DNA from: Halobaculum sp. CBA1158
GTDB lineage: Archaea; Halobacteriota; Halobacteria; Halobacteriales; Haloferacaceae
Length of the DNA stretch: 64,000 nucleotides
Assembly: GCF_021431925.1 (NCBI RefSeq)
Contig: NZ_CP090371.1
Coordinates: forward strand, 744,001 to 808,000
Direction: 5' to 3'
Shown here: positions 61,639 through 64,000 of the stretch, piece after piece
Layout of the letters: each line of letters starts with the position of its first letter
Numbering within the stretch: the stretch's first letter is position 1
The notes under the pieces: model-generated
Seen by the model: only the letters and a program-made list of their open reading frames with translations
Databases searched by the model: none
What the model was told of the DNA's origin: nothing
Made by a program: the position numbers and the translations under genes

Positions 61639-62541
61639 CTACGCCTCCTCTCCCCGCAGGCGCGCGGGGCGGTCGAAGTCGACCTCGCGGTGCGTCGCGG
61701 TGAACGCCTCGTACAGGTCGAACCAGTCGTCGGTATGGCTCCCGTCGCGGCCGCGGGCCTCCGGGCGAGCCACCCCGTCGGGCTCGGGGACGACGAGGCC
61801 GTACCCCTCCAGCGTCGGGACCACCGTGTCGAGCCACTCCTCGCGCATCGACGTGAGCGACTCGCGGCGGAACCCGGCGGCCCGGATCTCGGCCTCGTGC
61901 TCGCCCGGACACCACAGCGACAGGGCGTGCGCGAACAGGTCGTCGACGGCGGCCTGCAGGCGCTCGCGGGCGTCGTCGTCGCTCGCGAGACGCTCGAGCC
62001 AACTCAGCGCGTGTTCGCGGTGGTACTCCTCCTCGGCCAGCGCCTTGCCGACGCGGTCGGCGAGGGGGGCGTAGCTGGTGTCGACCAGCGCCTCCAGGCG
62101 GATCCGCTCGGCCACGTCGTACAGGTACGTGCGGACGACGGCGTCGCCCCAGCCGTCGTCGTCGAAGGGGCGCTCGACCAGCGTCGCGTGCGTCCACTCT
62201 CCGGCGGGACGCCGCCAGATGCACTCCTCCTCGGTGTAGCCCAGTTCCTGCAGGAGGTCGTACCACAGGCGGGCGTGGCCGAACTCGTCCTGCGCGACGT
62301 TAGCGAGCGCGAGATCGGACTCGATAGTCGGCGCGAATATCTGCCACTCGGTGAGTCGCTCGGCGTGGACGAACTCGTCGTCGGCGAGCCGGAACAGCAG
62401 CTCCTCCAGCGCGACCTGCTGCTCGGGAGTGAGGTCGTCACGGTCGAGCGAGGCGGCGGCGGGCCCGTCGTCGCCGCCGGGTGCGTCGTCGCTGCCGGGC
62501 GCGTCGTCGCCGGCGTCGCCCGTGCGGGGATCGTCGCTCAT
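61639..62541 (-). CDS. paaC: Phenylacetyl-CoA epoxidase subunit PaaC
   Basis: 300 aa, non-catalytic ferritin-like subunit. Seen: LLFRLADDEFVHAERLTEWQ, ANVAQDEFGHARLWYDLLQEL and VGKALAEEEYHREHALSWL, as in PaaC; an acidic N-terminal 40-residue tail. ATGA overlap with paaB. Pairs with PaaA in the epoxidase core. Confidence 0.93.
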   Translation of the reverse strand: MSDDPRTGDAGDDAPGSDDAPGGDDGPAAASLDRDDLTPEQQVALEELLFRLADDEFVHAERLTEWQIFAPTIESDLALANVAQDEFGHARLWYDLLQELGYTEEECIWRRPAGEWTHATLVERPFDDDGWGDAVVRTYLYDVAERIRLEALVDTSYAPLADRVGKALAEEEYHREHALSWLERLASDDDARERLQAAVDDLFAHALSLWCPGEHEAEIRAAGFRRESLTSMREEWLDTVVPTLEGYGLVVPEPDGVARPEARGRDGSHTDDWFDLYEAFTATHREVDFDRPARLRGEEA

Positions 62542-62879
62542 ACCTCCCCCTCCGACTCCAGTTGCTCGCGTCGCTTCCGGGCCGCCTCGCGCTGTTCGGC
62601 CTCGCTGTCGGCGACCTCCTCGGCGAACGACGCGTCGATGTCGTTGTACGTCATCGCCCAGCGGTACGACTTGTCGGTGCGGCCGCCGAAGGCGGCGTCC
62701 TCGGCGTCGACCTCGCCGATCTCCGACCGCGGGACGACCCACAGCGAGTTGGTCTGCATCCGGCGGGCGTGCTGGACCTGCGCGAACAGCGTCGCCATCT
62801 CGCGGTCGGGCGCGTGGACGTTGCCGACGTGGCGGTGGGCGTCGCCGGACTCCTCCTGTCTGAACACTTCCCAGATCAT
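62538..62879 (-). CDS. paaB: Phenylacetyl-CoA epoxidase subunit PaaB
   Basis: 113 aa. Small structural subunit: MIWEVFRQEESGDAHRHVGN and NSLWVVPRSEIGEVDAED match PaaB. C-terminal Lys/Arg/Glu-rich helix. Overlaps paaC (ATGA) and follows paaA by 2 bases. Confidence 0.93.
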   Translation of the reverse strand: MIWEVFRQEESGDAHRHVGNVHAPDREMATLFAQVQHARRMQTNSLWVVPRSEIGEVDAEDAAFGGRTDKSYRWAMTYNDIDASFAEEVADSEAEQREAARKRREQLESEGEV

Positions 62880-62881
62880 GG

Positions 62882-63820
62882 TCAGTCGGCCGCCTGCGGC
62901 GCTCCCGCCGCGCCGTCCTCCCAGCTCTCGAGGCTGTCGCGGACCCACTCGACGGCCTCCTGTCGGCGGGCGCGCGAGCCGATCTGCTCGCGGCTCCCCT
63001 CGTAGTCGTTCCTCGCGATGGCCCAGAACTCGTCCCAGTCGAGGTCGTCCTCGCGGACGGCCATCGTCCCGTCGTCGCGCTCGAAGATCCGCGGGTACTC
63101 CGGAATCTCGAGGCCGTACTTCTCGGCCTTCGGGATGTACATGTTCAGGAACGAGTTCCGAAGCTCGTCGTTTGAGGTCGTCTTCAGGCCGACCTCCTGG
63201 GCGAAGCCGTCGTGAGTCGACTCGTCGTTCGTCGGCCCGAAGAACTGGAGGATGCGGGGCCACCACTCCTCGAAGATCTCCTGGGTGCGCTCCTGGGTCG
63301 CCTTCGACCCCCGCATCAACTCCCGGAGGATCGACTCGCCGTGTTTCACGTGGAACCCCTCCTCGAAACAGACCTTGTCCATCGCGTGGGCGTACGGGGT
63401 CCAACTCGTCCGTTTCAGGGTCGCCTGCCGGCGCATCGCGCCGCCGTCGACGAAGAAGTCGATCATCGGTGCCTCGTACCACGAGTCGACCGGGTAGTGG
63501 AAGCAGTTGAGGAACTTCCCCTCGCCCGCCTGCAGTTCCTCGAGCATCTCGTCACGCGTCTTCACGCCGAGCGTCTCGGCGGCCCGGTACAGCAGTTGCG
63601 CGTGGCCGATCTCGTCTTGCACCTTCGCGGTGTTCGCCAGCTTCCGGTCCAGCGACGGCGCGTGTCGGGTGAACTCCTTGTCGAGGTACCCGCCCATCAC
63701 CTCGCTGTTCGCGTGGAACTGGATCATCCGCGTCGCCCGAACGCGGTACTCCTCGGGCATGTCGTCGTTCGGGCCGAACTGTCGCGGCCCGGCCCGGGCT
63801 CTCACCTCGTCGAGATCCAT
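62882..63820 (-). CDS. paaA: Phenylacetyl-CoA epoxidase catalytic subunit PaaA
   Basis: 312 aa. Di-iron monooxygenase that epoxidises the ring of phenylacetyl-CoA with O2. Ligand segments: NSEVMGGYLDKEF, TAKVQDEIGHAQLLYR (ExxH), FVDGGAMRRQATL, and FEEGFHVKHGESIL (ExxxxxH). First gene of paaABCD plus zinc ribbon. ATG at 63820; TATA-like GGTAAGTG at about 63846-63853 upstream. Confidence 0.94.
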   Translation of the reverse strand: MDLDEVRARAGPRQFGPNDDMPEEYRVRATRMIQFHANSEVMGGYLDKEFTRHAPSLDRKLANTAKVQDEIGHAQLLYRAAETLGVKTRDEMLEELQAGEGKFLNCFHYPVDSWYEAPMIDFFVDGGAMRRQATLKRTSWTPYAHAMDKVCFEEGFHVKHGESILRELMRGSKATQERTQEIFEEWWPRILQFFGPTNDESTHDGFAQEVGLKTTSNDELRNSFLNMYIPKAEKYGLEIPEYPRIFERDDGTMAVREDDLDWDEFWAIARNDYEGSREQIGSRARRQEAVEWVRDSLESWEDGAAGAPQAAD

Positions 63821-63855
63821 ATGATCGTTCGTTATCGTTGTCGCACTTACCGATT

Positions 63856-63873
63856 CACCCGTACATACGGGTG
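63856..63873. promoter_or_regulatory. Palindromic operator between paaA and a divergent regulator
   Basis: CACCCGTACATACGGGTG: two perfect 8-base arms around a 2-base centre. It sits just upstream of the paaA TATA-like box and directly before TTTATATA (63875-63882), the TATA of the plus-strand gene. A regulator bound here could switch both. Confidence 0.7.
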
Positions 63874-63903
63874 TTTTATATAGCAATCGTGCGGACTGAC
63901 CGC

Positions 63904-64000
63904 ATGATCGAGGAGTGCCTCGCCGTCGAGGTCCGCGTGAGCGGCGACGACTGCCCCCTCGCCGAGGCGACGGCGGCCACGGGGACGCGGGTGCGTGCGG
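63904..64000 (+). CDS. Probable haloarchaeal HTH regulator, partial
   Basis: Only 32 residues lie inside the window: MIEECLAVEVRVSGDDCPLA followed by EATAATGTRVRA. This start resembles bacterio-opsin activator-like HTH regulators that precede catabolic operons in haloarchaea. Divergent from paaA with a shared palindrome, so a likely regulator of phenylacetate breakdown. The rest is beyond the window. Confidence 0.6.
   Translation, partial: MIEECLAVEVRVSGDDCPLAEATAATGTRVRA

Overview
The window is a 64 kb stretch of a haloarchaeal chromosome (class Halobacteria). The evidence is the very high GC content with G/C third codon positions, acidic Asp/Glu-rich proteins with low-lysine linkers, leaderless genes with a TATA-like box about 26 bases before the start codon, and many families typical of or restricted to haloarchaea (HVO_0416- and HVO_0476-type zinc-finger proteins, DUF7553- and DUF2391-type proteins, a salactin/volactin-like actin, PAS histidine kinases paired with KaiC-like ATPases). 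The genus cannot be fixed from the sequence alone. No rRNA, CRISPR array, integrase or transposase was seen. The region reads as core chromosome with a few accessory patches.

Layout. 1-10.2 kb: a class V aminotransferase (cut by the window edge), an M24 peptidase directly abutting a UvrD/Rep helicase, a small zinc-finger protein, an M32 carboxypeptidase, endonuclease IV, a DUF4396 membrane protein, a peroxiredoxin and a lipoate ligase. 10.3-13.6 kb: Rio2 kinase followed by a tight trio of archaellum FlaD/E-domain protein, actin-like ATPase and membrane protein. 13.8-18.1 kb: a CBS-HPF protein, NikR, a CheY-like regulator, tRNA-Val(CAC) preceded by tandem tRNA 3'-end fragments, an RHH protein, a cobalamin adenosyltransferase and a glutaredoxin. 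18.3-28.7 kb: an S9 peptidase, a PEP mutase-like protein, two cold-shock proteins, a thioesterase, isocitrate lyase headed by two overlapping micro-ORFs, a dual fluoride channel, UspA and a carotenoid oxygenase.

29-34.7 kb: the glycine cleavage genes gcvT, gcvH, gcvPA and gcvPB, interrupted by a Tat-lipoprotein gene. GcvH needs lipoylation, which the ligase at 9.3 kb could supply. 34.9-48.6 kb: two sensor kinases, type I GAPDH, an Lrp regulator, the dabB-dabA inorganic-carbon uptake pair, Hsp20, a RimK-like ATP-grasp ligase, an HVO_0476-type protein and a protein-isoaspartate methyltransferase. 48.7-55.2 kb: a methyltransferase and a peptide-type ABC importer whose first permease lies on the opposite strand from its other three genes and which has no binding-protein gene in view. 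55.3-60 kb: an HTH regulator, a second, diverged PIMT-like protein, and a double-domain KaiC-like ATPase overlapping a PAS histidine kinase. 60.1-64 kb: a MaoC-like protein, then the phenylacetyl-CoA epoxidase operon paaABCD with its zinc ribbon as a separate gene, and a divergent regulator sharing a palindromic operator-promoter region.

The points most worth attention are the FlaD/E-actin-membrane trio, the micro-ORFs ahead of isocitrate lyase, the tandem tRNA-Val 3' fragments, the paa operator, the KaiC/cysteine-less-LOV pair and the short tandem repeats placed at gene 3' ends.
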